Source: an uncultured Prevotellaceae bacterium
GTDB lineage: Bacteria; Bacteroidota; Bacteroidia; Bacteroidales; Bacteroidaceae
Direction: 5' to 3'
DNA: 64,000 nucleotides
Assembly: GCA_946415645.1 (NCBI GenBank)
Contig: CAMKTJ010000009.1
Span: 1 to 64,000, forward strand
Shown one piece after another: positions 16,784 through 26,742 of the stretch. The notes under the pieces are model-generated. The model was not told the origin of the DNA, did no database searches, and saw only the letters and a list, made by a program, of their open reading frames with translations. A program made the position numbers and the translations under genes. Each line of letters begins with the position of its first letter. Within the stretch, counting starts at the first letter, position 1.

Positions 16784-18817
16784 ATGGTAAAAATGGCTAA
16801 GTTAAAAGAAATATGCATGCTGTTGTCAGTGTTAGTGCTGATAGCAGCATGCTCTGGTTTGGAAGGTAACGAGAATGGCGGACCTGACCCTGTAATTCCT
16901 GTTGATCCCGTTGCAGATGGCGGGGTGCTTATTTTGTGCGAGGGTGTCTACAACGCAGGAAACAGTACGCTATCTTATTATAGTCCAACGGAAAAGAAGG
17001 TAGAGAATAGTGTTTTCCGTCGTGTGAATGGTATCCCCTTAGGAGATACGGGACAGAGCATCAGCATCTTTGACGACAGAGTCTATATAACTGTAGAAAA
17101 CTCGGGCGTTATATGGGCTTTGGACGAGAAAACCCTCAAGGTGAAGGGACGCTTGACGGGTACGGCTGCCAACCACATTATCAATCCCCGTTATATCCAT
17201 AAGGTTTATAAAGACAAGGCTTACGTTACCGACCTCTTTTCTCACTATATCAATATCTTCAATCCTCAGACCATGGAGTACAAGGGTAGTATCAGCGTAG
17301 AAGGTATCAGCCAGAATGGTTATTCCTCGACCGAGGAGATGGTGCAGTATGACAAGTATGTGTTTGTGAATTGCTGGTCGTACAGCAAGAAGATACTGGT
17401 TATAGACTCCGAGAAAGATCAGTTGGTTAACACCATTGAGCTAGATAGTTGGCAACCCAAAAGTATGGTGATAGACGACCTGGGCCATTTGTGGGTGATT
17501 ACTGATGGTGGCTACAAGATGAATGGCGAGTGCTTTGGCGACAATATTCCCCATCTGTATCGCATAGATGCTTTGAGTCAGCGCATAGAGCTGGATCTGC
17601 CTCTTGGCACAGACCAGTCTAATGTGCAGTTGGCCCTCAGTGGCAACAAGGAGATGTTGTACATACTGAACAACGACCTCTATCGTATGAAGGTAACAGA
17701 TGAGGCCTTCCCCACAGAACCGTTCATAAAGGCACCCGTCAGCAATGGTAAACGTGACTTCCTGTATGGATTGGGTATAAACCCTGTGAACGATGAGGTG
17801 TATGTAGCTGATGCCATAGACTACTGTCAAAGCGGTGTAGTATATAGATACAATGCCCAGGGGCAACTCTTAGACCAATTCCGTGTGGGTATCATACCCA
17901 ATCACTTTGCCTTCTGCAAGAAGACAGATGCAGAGATAGGGGATGACACTACAGAGGAACTAGAGGATGACCCTGCCCTTGTAAGTAAGGTCTTTGAGTA
18001 TATGCCAGCTCCAGGTATTATGGTGAACGGATATACAATAGTAGGTGACTTTATCTGGGATGGTGCTACCATGCAGGAGGCTTGTGACCGTGCGCTGAAG
18101 CACTTCCGCAAAAAGTATATGGTAAGCCTGGGCGCTCAGGGCGGTTATATCGTAGCAGGTTTCGACCATAATGTAATTAACAGCCAGGGAGATTATGATT
18201 TGGTCATCAAGGGAAATCCTTTTAACTATCAGTCAGAACCCGGTATCATTTGGGTGATGAAAGATGAGAACGGAGACGGACTGCCCAACGATACCTGGTA
18301 TGAATTGAAGGGTAGTGAGTATGGCACAGAGAACGAGATGCTGAACTATGCCATTACCTATTACAAGCCCACAGCCCCTGAACAGGACATAGAATGGACA
18401 GACAATCAGGGCGGCAGCGGCATTGTTCCGTATATGAAGACATGGAACCAGCATCCCTCTTACTGGCAAGACTGGGTTCCAACGGAGCGTGATGCTCAGG
18501 GACGTGAGTGTCATACCTATTATGGTTCCCGTCTGAAAGATATGCACACATACCAGAATGGATATAGTGATGAACCTCCCTATCCATGGGGGTATGCCGA
18601 CAATATGGGTTCGGACTACTTTGTGAACAATAAGTTCCATGCTAGCATGGCAATGGGGTATTACAAGATTAGTAATGCTGTTACGGCAGATGGTCAGCCC
18701 GCCAATCTGGATTACATCAACTTTGTTAAGGTACAGACGGCACAGACGGGTTATACGCCCAATCTGGGCGAGATCAGTACCGAGGTATATGGCATTTGGG
18801 ATTATCATATGAAATAG
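16784..18817 (+). CDS. Lipoprotein: BtuG/YncE-like beta-propeller fused to a Bacteroidales cell-surface-protein C-terminal domain
   Basis: 677 aa; LLSVLVLIAACSG lipobox; repeated propeller-like segments to about residue 385, then VFEYMPAPGIMVNG...AGFDHNVIN...SEPGIIWVMKDENGDGLPNDTWYELKGSEYG...IEWTDNQGGSG. Confidence 0.7.
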   Translation: MVKMAKLKEICMLLSVLVLIAACSGLEGNENGGPDPVIPVDPVADGGVLILCEGVYNAGNSTLSYYSPTEKKVENSVFRRVNGIPLGDTGQSISIFDDRVYITVENSGVIWALDEKTLKVKGRLTGTAANHIINPRYIHKVYKDKAYVTDLFSHYINIFNPQTMEYKGSISVEGISQNGYSSTEEMVQYDKYVFVNCWSYSKKILVIDSEKDQLVNTIELDSWQPKSMVIDDLGHLWVITDGGYKMNGECFGDNIPHLYRIDALSQRIELDLPLGTDQSNVQLALSGNKEMLYILNNDLYRMKVTDEAFPTEPFIKAPVSNGKRDFLYGLGINPVNDEVYVADAIDYCQSGVVYRYNAQGQLLDQFRVGIIPNHFAFCKKTDAEIGDDTTEELEDDPALVSKVFEYMPAPGIMVNGYTIVGDFIWDGATMQEACDRALKHFRKKYMVSLGAQGGYIVAGFDHNVINSQGDYDLVIKGNPFNYQSEPGIIWVMKDENGDGLPNDTWYELKGSEYGTENEMLNYAITYYKPTAPEQDIEWTDNQGGSGIVPYMKTWNQHPSYWQDWVPTERDAQGRECHTYYGSRLKDMHTYQNGYSDEPPYPWGYADNMGSDYFVNNKFHASMAMGYYKISNAVTADGQPANLDYINFVKVQTAQTGYTPNLGEISTEVYGIWDYHMK

Positions 18818-18857
18818 GGATTCCACCCCGTCCCTCTTTACAGAGGGAGATTATTAT

Positions 18858-20861
18858 ATGAGAAAGATATTGCCTTTTATATTGATTGTGATGATTCTTC
18901 CCCTCGGGGGAGCTAGAGGGGGACTGTGCTTATGTTTATTTGCGCAGGGTCGTCATTTGAATGAGGTGCAGGTCTCTGCATCGCGCCGTCTAGTGGATAC
19001 GGGGGCGCAGATAACGCGGCTGGATTCATTGGCGTTACACGACAATATCTCGCTATCTATGGCTGATGTACTCTCGCAACACTCTACACTCTTTATTAAA
19101 AGCTATGGAAGGGCTACAGAGTCAACGGCAGAGTTCCGAGGTACTTCGCCCAGCCATACACAAGTCCTTTGGAACGGCTTGCGTATCAACTCTCCTATGT
19201 TAGGAACATTGGATTTCAGTACCATCCCCTCGTTCTTTGTTGATGAGGCTAATCTCTACCATGGTGCCAGCAGTATCAACCTTACTGGTGGGGGATTGGG
19301 CGGTGCTGTAGAGTTGAAGACGATACCCGTTACGGTGGAAGGTACAGCCCTACAGTATATTCAGGGCATAGGGTCATATAAAACCTATGACCAGTTCTTA
19401 CGTGCTACCCATACCACAGAACATTGGAGTACCAGCACCAGAGTGGTGTACAGCCGGTCGGATAACGACTTTATGTACACCAACTACGACAAGATAGTAG
19501 ATGGTGTCCATCCGCGCGAATGTAACAAGAGCGGATACTTCAGCGACTTCCATGCCCTGCAAGATGTCTATTACAACGACCATAAGGGCAACCGCATGGG
19601 GTTAATGTTATGGTATTCGCATACCAAGAGAGGATTGCCTTTCCTGAGTGTTGACTATAAGGAGGATACGGATTTTACTAATGAACAGGTTTTCAATATC
19701 ATGAGGGCTATTATGACATGGGACCATGTGGTGCAGAAATGGAAGACGGGTGTAAAGGCCGGTTACCAGTATCAGGATATGGCGTATGACTACTTTACTA
19801 CATTTGGTGGCCGACGGACAGATATCACCAATAGCCAGAGCCTTACCAATATGGGTTTCCTGCAGGCTAATGCAGACTATATGCCTTCTGAGCATTGGCT
19901 CCTACAGGGCAATTCCGAGTTATCATATAATCATGTACGCAGTTATGATAAGAGCCCTTTCCATTTTGGTGATAACTATCGGTTGGGTAGGGTAGAGGGT
20001 AGCCTTTCGCTGAAGGCTCGATGGCGTCCTGTAAAGTCTCTGTCCTTTGCCCTGATTCTGCGCGAGGAGTTGTACAAGGATTACTTCGTACCACTTATTC
20101 CGGTCGCCTTTGCCGAATATGTTCTTTATCGTCCATGGAATCTGACATTGAAGGCATCGGTAGCCCGTAACTATCGTTATCCGTCAATGGATGACCTATA
20201 CTATCAGCCTGGTGGTAATCCTAACCTCAAGCCTGAAGAGGGATTTACTTATGACGGTGGTGTGGAGTTCAATATTCCAATGAAACATCTTACGTTGAAA
20301 GGTAATGCCAGTGCCTTTGACTCGTACATCACCGACTGGATTCAATGGCTTCCTAATCCCAAAGGGTTCTGGGAACCCAACAATCTGAAGAAGGTTCACA
20401 ACTATGGTGTGGAGATGAACCTGCAAGCAGATTGGTTTTTTGCTGCCGATTGGAAACTTCATGCTATCGGCAACTATGCTTATACGCCATCTGTAAATAA
20501 AGGTGAGCCTCTGAATGCCAACGACCAGTCTTATGGTAAACAACTGTGCTATGTTCCCATTCATCAGGCCAATGTGTGTGCCGGCATCAGTTGGAGGACG
20601 TGGTGCTTTACCTGGAAGTGGAACTATTATAGTGAACGCTATACTACCACCAGCAACGAGGTAGATTTGATAACAGGCAGACTGAAACCATATTATATGT
20701 CTGACGTATCACTGGAGAAACGCTTCTGTTGGCATAAGGTTCATGCCTCAATAAAAGGCGTAATCAATAACATTCTGGGTACGGAATATGTGACGGTACT
20801 CTCTCATCCCATGGCACCCCGTAACTTTGAAATATTCTTGGAAATTACCCCGCAGTGGTAA
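18858..20861 (+). CDS. btuB: TonB-dependent receptor, predicted vitamin B12 transporter BtuB
   Basis: 667-aa TBDR downstream of a cobalamin riboswitch and beside btuFC; plug VSASRRLVDTGAQITRLDSLAL. Confidence 0.85.
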   Translation: MRKILPFILIVMILPLGGARGGLCLCLFAQGRHLNEVQVSASRRLVDTGAQITRLDSLALHDNISLSMADVLSQHSTLFIKSYGRATESTAEFRGTSPSHTQVLWNGLRINSPMLGTLDFSTIPSFFVDEANLYHGASSINLTGGGLGGAVELKTIPVTVEGTALQYIQGIGSYKTYDQFLRATHTTEHWSTSTRVVYSRSDNDFMYTNYDKIVDGVHPRECNKSGYFSDFHALQDVYYNDHKGNRMGLMLWYSHTKRGLPFLSVDYKEDTDFTNEQVFNIMRAIMTWDHVVQKWKTGVKAGYQYQDMAYDYFTTFGGRRTDITNSQSLTNMGFLQANADYMPSEHWLLQGNSELSYNHVRSYDKSPFHFGDNYRLGRVEGSLSLKARWRPVKSLSFALILREELYKDYFVPLIPVAFAEYVLYRPWNLTLKASVARNYRYPSMDDLYYQPGGNPNLKPEEGFTYDGGVEFNIPMKHLTLKGNASAFDSYITDWIQWLPNPKGFWEPNNLKKVHNYGVEMNLQADWFFAADWKLHAIGNYAYTPSVNKGEPLNANDQSYGKQLCYVPIHQANVCAGISWRTWCFTWKWNYYSERYTTTSNEVDLITGRLKPYYMSDVSLEKRFCWHKVHASIKGVINNILGTEYVTVLSHPMAPRNFEIFLEITPQW

Positions 20862-20896
20862 TGAAGAGTAAAAATGAAAAGTAGAGAGAATAGAAA

Positions 20897-22024
20897 ATGA
20901 AAAAGGGAAATATAATTTCATGTTCTGGATTGGTGAAGTTACTTATATTCTTCACTCTTCATTCTTCACTTTTCACTCTTATTGCCTGTAGTGGCAATAA
21001 GACTATGCATGAAGATGGTGAAGGTGACACCATCCCCATGCGTTATGCCCATAACCTGACTATTGTTGAATATCCCAATTATACGCGGGTTACTATCCGT
21101 AACCCTTGGGATACTACCAAAGTGCTGAACTCTTATACCTTGGTAAAGGAAAAACGGGGTCTGAAAGGTGAGGTGGTGGTGCCTCTGAAGAATGCCGCTG
21201 TCTTTACCTCGGTTCATAGCTCATTGCTGATGGAGCTGGGATGTCAGGAGTGTATCGGTGGCGTTTGTGAGCCGGAATACATCCATATCCCCTATATTCA
21301 TAAACGACTAAAGGAGGGAGGTATTGTAGAACTGGGTAATGGAATGGAGCCCAACTTGGAACGTATCATGGCCCTGCAACCCGATGTCATCATGTTGAGT
21401 CCTTTTGAGAATAGCGGTGGGTATGGAAGACTAGAGCGTATGGGAATTCCCATCATAGAGTGTGCCGAGTATATGGAAAGCACTCCCTTGGGGCGTGCTG
21501 AATGGATAAGGTTCTACGGTCGTCTTTTTGGGAAGGCTGAGATGGTGGATAGCCTGTTTCTGCAGACAGAACGCTCTTATCTGCAGCTGAGGGAGCAAGC
21601 CTCCAAGGCAAAGCAGAAGCCCCGTCTGATTTGTGAGACGCCACAGAGCGGTTACTGGTATGTGCCTGGCGGACAGAGTACGATGGGTGTTCTGTATCAG
21701 GATGCCGGTGCCGATTATCTGTTTCATGATATAGAGGGCTCGGGCAGTACGGCCCTTAGTATAGAACGAGTACTTGATAGGGCTCTGACGGCTCAGGTGT
21801 GGCTCATAAAGCATCACGGCAAACTCACTAGGGAGCAGATTGTTCAGGATGTACCTGCCCTGCGTAACATACCGGCCAAAATATCACTTTGTGATACTTT
21901 TACCAGTGGTTTTTATGAGGAGACCCCTTTTCATCCCGACCTCTTGTTGGGTAATCTTATTCAGATTTTGCATCCAGAACTTGGTATTCAAGTGAAAAAA
22001 GCTTATTTTTGTCCCTTGGAATGA
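20897..22024 (+). CDS. btuF: ABC transporter substrate-binding lipoprotein, predicted BtuF
   Basis: 375 aa; lipobox LIAC; MALQPDVIMLSPFENSG; ATGA overlap with btuC. Confidence 0.85.
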   Translation: MKKGNIISCSGLVKLLIFFTLHSSLFTLIACSGNKTMHEDGEGDTIPMRYAHNLTIVEYPNYTRVTIRNPWDTTKVLNSYTLVKEKRGLKGEVVVPLKNAAVFTSVHSSLLMELGCQECIGGVCEPEYIHIPYIHKRLKEGGIVELGNGMEPNLERIMALQPDVIMLSPFENSGGYGRLERMGIPIIECAEYMESTPLGRAEWIRFYGRLFGKAEMVDSLFLQTERSYLQLREQASKAKQKPRLICETPQSGYWYVPGGQSTMGVLYQDAGADYLFHDIEGSGSTALSIERVLDRALTAQVWLIKHHGKLTREQIVQDVPALRNIPAKISLCDTFTSGFYEETPFHPDLLLGNLIQILHPELGIQVKKAYFCPLE

Positions 22025-23031
22025 GACAAAGCGTTATCGTTGTACTTTTAATAGTTGCCATGCTGTTACTTGCGGTGGCCAATCTGCTGTGGGGGTCGCT
22101 TAGTATCCCTGTGGCCGATGTGGTGCGTATTCTGCTGGGCGGACAAGTTGCGGAGCATCCGCAATGGTCATATATCATTCTGGAGAGTCGTGTTCCCCAG
22201 ATGCTTACAGCTTTGCTTTGTGGTATGTCGCTCAGTGCATGCGGTCTGATGTTGCAAACGCTATTCCGTAATCCTTTGGCCGGTCCCAGTATTCTGGGTA
22301 TTGATGCCGGCGCTAACTTGGGCGTGGCTTTGGTGATGTTGCTATTAAGCGGTACCATAACATTAGGCAGTTTGAGTGTAAGTGGTTATCTGCTGGTGAT
22401 TGTGGCTGCCATGCTGGGCGCCCTGTGCATCTTGTTGCTGCTGTTGCTGCTCTCTGCGTTCCTACGTAACCAGGTGATGCTACTCATTACGGGCGTCGTT
22501 ATCAGTTATGTCACCGGTTCTATCATATCACTATTGAACTATAGTGCAACGGAAGAAGGCGTACATAACTATATAGTATGGGGTATGGGTAACTTCAGCG
22601 GGGTAAGTATGGACCGTCTACCGCTCTTCTGCATTCTGATAGTGCTAGGACTGCTGGGAGCTATGCTGTTGATGAAACCTTTGGATGCCATCTTACTGGG
22701 GGAGCGTTATGCCACTAATCTGGGCATTAACGTACATAGAATCCGTAACTGTCTGTTAGTTTGCACGGGCCTGCTTACAGCTACCACGACAGCTTTCTGC
22801 GGACCTATCTCATTCTTGGGATTGGCTGTTCCGCATATTTCCCGTATGACGTTACGTACCAGCAGGCATAGGGTTATGCTGCCGGGTTCTATGTTGATGG
22901 GTGCTTGCCTGACCTTGTTGTGCAACCTGCTCTGCACCATGCCCACAAGCGGTAGCATCATCCCCGTTAATGTGATTACACCGCTCATTGGAGCACCTGT
23001 GATATTGTATGTGATAATGAAGAGAAGATAG
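22021..23031 (+). CDS. btuC: FecCD-family ABC permease, predicted BtuC
   Basis: About 336 aa, polytopic; AGPSILGIDAGANLGVA and GPISFLGLAVPHISRM; ATG at 22021 overlaps the btuF stop (ORF track starts at an upstream TTG, 22009). Confidence 0.9.
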   Translation: MRQSVIVVLLIVAMLLLAVANLLWGSLSIPVADVVRILLGGQVAEHPQWSYIILESRVPQMLTALLCGMSLSACGLMLQTLFRNPLAGPSILGIDAGANLGVALVMLLLSGTITLGSLSVSGYLLVIVAAMLGALCILLLLLLLSAFLRNQVMLLITGVVISYVTGSIISLLNYSATEEGVHNYIVWGMGNFSGVSMDRLPLFCILIVLGLLGAMLLMKPLDAILLGERYATNLGINVHRIRNCLLVCTGLLTATTTAFCGPISFLGLAVPHISRMTLRTSRHRVMLPGSMLMGACLTLLCNLLCTMPTSGSIIPVNVITPLIGAPVILYVIMKRR

Positions 23032-23128
23032 CCACCGACCCCTCTGGAAGTGAAGAACGAAGAATTTGCTGCCATTGTGATTCCATTTTGAATATTGAAC
23101 TTTGAATTTTGAATTAAATATAATTATT

Positions 23129-24727
23129 ATGAAAAGACTGTCATCAATTTTAGTGGCGGCAACAATGGCTTTTGTTGCTCATGCCGAAGTGAACTATCAG
23201 GTAATTCCACTTCCCCAGTCTATAAAGATGGATGCAAGTGGAAATAATGCTTTACTGATTAAGGGACAGGGCGTTGCCTATCCCGCAGAGAATGAGAAGA
23301 TGTTGCGCAATGCACAGTTTGCTCAGGAGTATCTGGGTCTTGTTCCCGAGGTAGCTTCCAAGAAGTCAAAGGCCATCATGCAAATCTCTCTAGGATTGCA
23401 GAACGCCAATCCTGATGCCTATGTCATTACCATCAACAAGAAGGGTATCAATATTCAGGGTGCCAGCGAGAGTGGTGTTTTTTATGCCATTCAGACTTTG
23501 CGCAAGAGTATAGAGGGTGAGAAAGGTGATACCATCCGTCTGCCTTATGTAACCATCACTGACGAGCCTCGTTTCGGTTATCGTGGTGTGATGTTGGATT
23601 GTGCCCGTCATTTCTTCCCTATAGAATACATTAAGAAGTATATCGACATCATGGCCCTGCATGGCGTGAACAAGTTCCACTGGCATCTTACCGACGATCA
23701 GGGTTGGCGCTTCGAGGTTAAGTCGCTGCCTGAGTTGGCAAAGAAGGGCGGTTATCGTCCGCATACTATTCTTGGAAGGAACATTGGTGTACGTGACACC
23801 GACAATACGCTCTTCGATGATACACCAGAAGAGGGCTATTATACCCAGAATCAGATTAAGGCTATTGTAGAGTATGCGGCAGAGCGTTATATCACCATCA
23901 TTCCTGAGATAGACCTCCCAGGTCACATGGTTGCTGCATTGAGCGTCTATCCCGAATTGGGATGTACAGGCGGCCCTTACAATGTGTGGTGTCAGTGGGG
24001 TATTTCACATGATGTGCTTTGTGCCGGTAATCCCAAGACATTGGAGTTCCTGAAGAAGGTCTTCACAGAGCTATGCGATGTATTTCCCAGTAAGTTCATC
24101 CACATTGGTGGTGACGAGAGTCCACGTACCCGTTGGCAGAAGTGTCCCAAGTGTCAGGCTAAGATGAAGGAACTGGGTCTGAAGAAAGAGGCCGAGTTGC
24201 AGACATATATTAATAAGGAGATGGAGCGCTTCCTGGCAGAGAAGGGACGTGAGTTGATCGGTTGGGACGAGACCCTGGAAGGCGGACTCAGTGAGAATGC
24301 TACCGTGATGTCTTGGCGTGGTTACAAGGGCGGTATTGAGGCTGCCCGTCAGCATCATCGTGTTATCATGACTCCTACCGACAACTGTTACATCGACTAC
24401 TATCAGCTCAAGAATCAGAATGCGCAGCCTTTGTCTATTGGCGGCTATCTGCCTGTAAGCAAGGTGTACAGTATGGAGCCTATCCCTGCAGAGCTGACTC
24501 CTGAAGAAGGCAAGTACATCATGGGTGCCCAGTGCAACCTGTGGACTGAGTATGTGGTAAGTCCTGATCATGCTACCTACATGCTGCTACCTCGTCTGGC
24601 TGCTATGTGCGAGGTACAGTGGACTCAGCCCGGCAAGAAGAACTACAATGATTTCTGCAAGCGTCTGCCTGCCCTGCAGCAGATGTACCGTCGTCTGGGC
24701 TATAAATTCTGTACAAGTTACGAATAA
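23129..24727 (+). CDS. GH20 beta-N-acetylhexosaminidase
   Basis: GYRGVMLDCARHFFPIEYIKKYIDIMALHGVNKFHWHLTDDQGWR; HIGGDE catalytic D-E pair; first ATG at 23129. Confidence 0.94.
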   Translation: MKRLSSILVAATMAFVAHAEVNYQVIPLPQSIKMDASGNNALLIKGQGVAYPAENEKMLRNAQFAQEYLGLVPEVASKKSKAIMQISLGLQNANPDAYVITINKKGINIQGASESGVFYAIQTLRKSIEGEKGDTIRLPYVTITDEPRFGYRGVMLDCARHFFPIEYIKKYIDIMALHGVNKFHWHLTDDQGWRFEVKSLPELAKKGGYRPHTILGRNIGVRDTDNTLFDDTPEEGYYTQNQIKAIVEYAAERYITIIPEIDLPGHMVAALSVYPELGCTGGPYNVWCQWGISHDVLCAGNPKTLEFLKKVFTELCDVFPSKFIHIGGDESPRTRWQKCPKCQAKMKELGLKKEAELQTYINKEMERFLAEKGRELIGWDETLEGGLSENATVMSWRGYKGGIEAARQHHRVIMTPTDNCYIDYYQLKNQNAQPLSIGGYLPVSKVYSMEPIPAELTPEEGKYIMGAQCNLWTEYVVSPDHATYMLLPRLAAMCEVQWTQPGKKNYNDFCKRLPALQQMYRRLGYKFCTSYE

Positions 24728-24775
24728 GGCCCCTCTCCCCGCTCCCCCCAAAGGGGAGGGCTAGATAGTAAAATA

Positions 24776-25540
24776 ATGCTGTTACAGTTAAATCATTTAA
24801 CTACGGGTTATGGAAAACTTGCCATAACCCCTGATATCAATGCTACATTGGTTCCAGGAGAGCTTACCAGTCTCCTGGGACCCAATGGAGTGGGGAAGAG
24901 TACCCTGTTGCGTACTCTTTCTACGTTCCTACCACCCTTGCAAGGTGAGATTGTGTTACAAGGTACGTCACTAAAGAATCTTTCAGCCTCTCAGTTGAGT
25001 CGTCTTATAGGTGTTGTACTGACAGAGCGTCCCGATGTTCAGAATATGAATGTCCGCGATATGGTAGGTATGGGACGCAGTCCATATACGGGTTTCTGGG
25101 GACGCCTTACAGCAGAAGATGAGCAGTATGTTACAGAGGCTGTGAAACTGACCGGCATTACGGCTTTGGAAAAGCGTATGTTCAGTACCCTCAGTGACGG
25201 TGAACGCCAGAAGGTAATGATTGCCAAGGTGCTGGCTCAGCAGACTCCTGTCATTCTTTTGGATGAGCCAACGGCTTTTCTGGATTTCCCCTGCAAGGTG
25301 GAAACGTTGCGCCTTTTGCGTCGTCTGGCTCATGAGATGCAGAAAATAATCTTCTTGAGTACACATGATGTTGAGCTGGCTCTTCAGTTCAGTGATAGAT
25401 TGTGGATTATGCACGCAGGTGAGGTTGTAATAGGAAAACCTGCGGAACTATCAGAGAATGGTGAGCTTTCCCGTTTTATTCAGACTGACGGAATCCGTTT
25501 TGATCCTTCCCTTATGAGTTATCGCATAACGGAGAAGTAA
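24776..25540 (+). CDS. btuD: ABC transporter ATP-binding protein, predicted BtuD
   Basis: LLGPNGVGKSTLLRTL (Walker A), LSDGERQKVMIAKVLAQ, PVILLDEPTAFLD. Confidence 0.88.
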   Translation: MLLQLNHLTTGYGKLAITPDINATLVPGELTSLLGPNGVGKSTLLRTLSTFLPPLQGEIVLQGTSLKNLSASQLSRLIGVVLTERPDVQNMNVRDMVGMGRSPYTGFWGRLTAEDEQYVTEAVKLTGITALEKRMFSTLSDGERQKVMIAKVLAQQTPVILLDEPTAFLDFPCKVETLRLLRRLAHEMQKIIFLSTHDVELALQFSDRLWIMHAGEVVIGKPAELSENGELSRFIQTDGIRFDPSLMSYRITEK

Positions 25541-25560
25541 ACCTATAAGAAAGTTAAACC

Positions 25561-26721
25561 ATGAAAAGAAGTCTTTTCTTTTTGCTTTGTCTATGTGTTC
25601 TGCCTGTCTTATCCCAAGAGAATAGGTTTAGAAAGACATTGGGCAAGTTACAGGCATACCTTGATTCTTCTGCCGTTCGTAAAGTGGACACCCATTACAT
25701 AGAGGTGCCTCGGATGCCATGGCGTATTGCCATTAGAGAAAAGTCAGACGAGTTCAATCTCTCTATGAAAGCGGAGTTGGACCAGAAATTTACAGCAGAC
25801 AGGGGATACATTGGCGTAGGTGATGAGAATGGAGACAGATTCTCGTGGAAGATGCGATTCAATCCTCCCATAGCTCAAGCTATAGGTTTCTTTGTCGGTT
25901 ATCGCGGTTTAGGCATCGGCTATTCTTTCAATCTCCGCAAAAAGATGGGGCGGACCTTTTCTTTCAGTTCGTCAGGAACTCATTATGGTCTTAATTTCCG
26001 CTATCGTCGATTCTGTACCAATAGCGTCTACGTAGATGCCATGGTAAAAGATGATGATGGCCTGGAAGAGATGCATTCCCCTGGTGAAACGCCTGATCCT
26101 GTCAAAGTACGTTCTATCATTGTGGACGGCTATTACCTGTTTAATGGTAAACGTTTCTCTCAGGCTGCAGCCTATAGCCAGTCAGTGATCCAGAAACGCT
26201 CTGCTGGCTCTTTGATGCTGGGTGCCATGTATCATTATTCATCTGTTGATATGGCCAAAGACCGTAATGTTATGTTCATTCAGCTGTATGACGATATAGG
26301 CAAATTCAGTATCCAGCAGATTCATTTAGGTATTGGTTATGGCTACAATTGGGTACCAACACGTGGTTTGCTGTTGAATGCCATGGTGATGCCTACTATC
26401 AGTGTCTTCAGCAAGGTTAAGATACACAAATATGATAGTAACTATAGTATTTTTGCGGATTTAAAGTCGGACGGGCATAAGCCTATTGACTATGAAAATC
26501 CTTCATGGCTGGATGATGTGAAGGTATGGGAAACGGGCACCGATACTAAGTATGGAAATGTCCATTTCAATATCGATGCCCGAGCTTCCGTTACATATTC
26601 TTGGAACCGTTACTTCATGAGTGTCTTTGGTCAGGTTAACCAATTTAAGTCTGGCTTCTCTATTAGTGATGTCAGACTTATTGACTGGTATGTCAGAGGC
26701 TCATTCGGTGTCCGGTTCTAA
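25561..26721 (+). CDS. DUF4421-like outer-membrane-associated protein
   Basis: 386 aa; signal peptide; alternating aromatic beta-rich C-terminus; 21 bp after btuD. Confidence 0.6.
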   Translation: MKRSLFFLLCLCVLPVLSQENRFRKTLGKLQAYLDSSAVRKVDTHYIEVPRMPWRIAIREKSDEFNLSMKAELDQKFTADRGYIGVGDENGDRFSWKMRFNPPIAQAIGFFVGYRGLGIGYSFNLRKKMGRTFSFSSSGTHYGLNFRYRRFCTNSVYVDAMVKDDDGLEEMHSPGETPDPVKVRSIIVDGYYLFNGKRFSQAAAYSQSVIQKRSAGSLMLGAMYHYSSVDMAKDRNVMFIQLYDDIGKFSIQQIHLGIGYGYNWVPTRGLLLNAMVMPTISVFSKVKIHKYDSNYSIFADLKSDGHKPIDYENPSWLDDVKVWETGTDTKYGNVHFNIDARASVTYSWNRYFMSVFGQVNQFKSGFSISDVRLIDWYVRGSFGVRF

Positions 26722-26742
26722 CATCTATCCTTATTGTCTTCT

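Noticed and set aside
18233-18826. 197-aa minus-strand ORF
   Set aside because: Antisense to the BtuG-like fusion gene, which has clear protein-family features.
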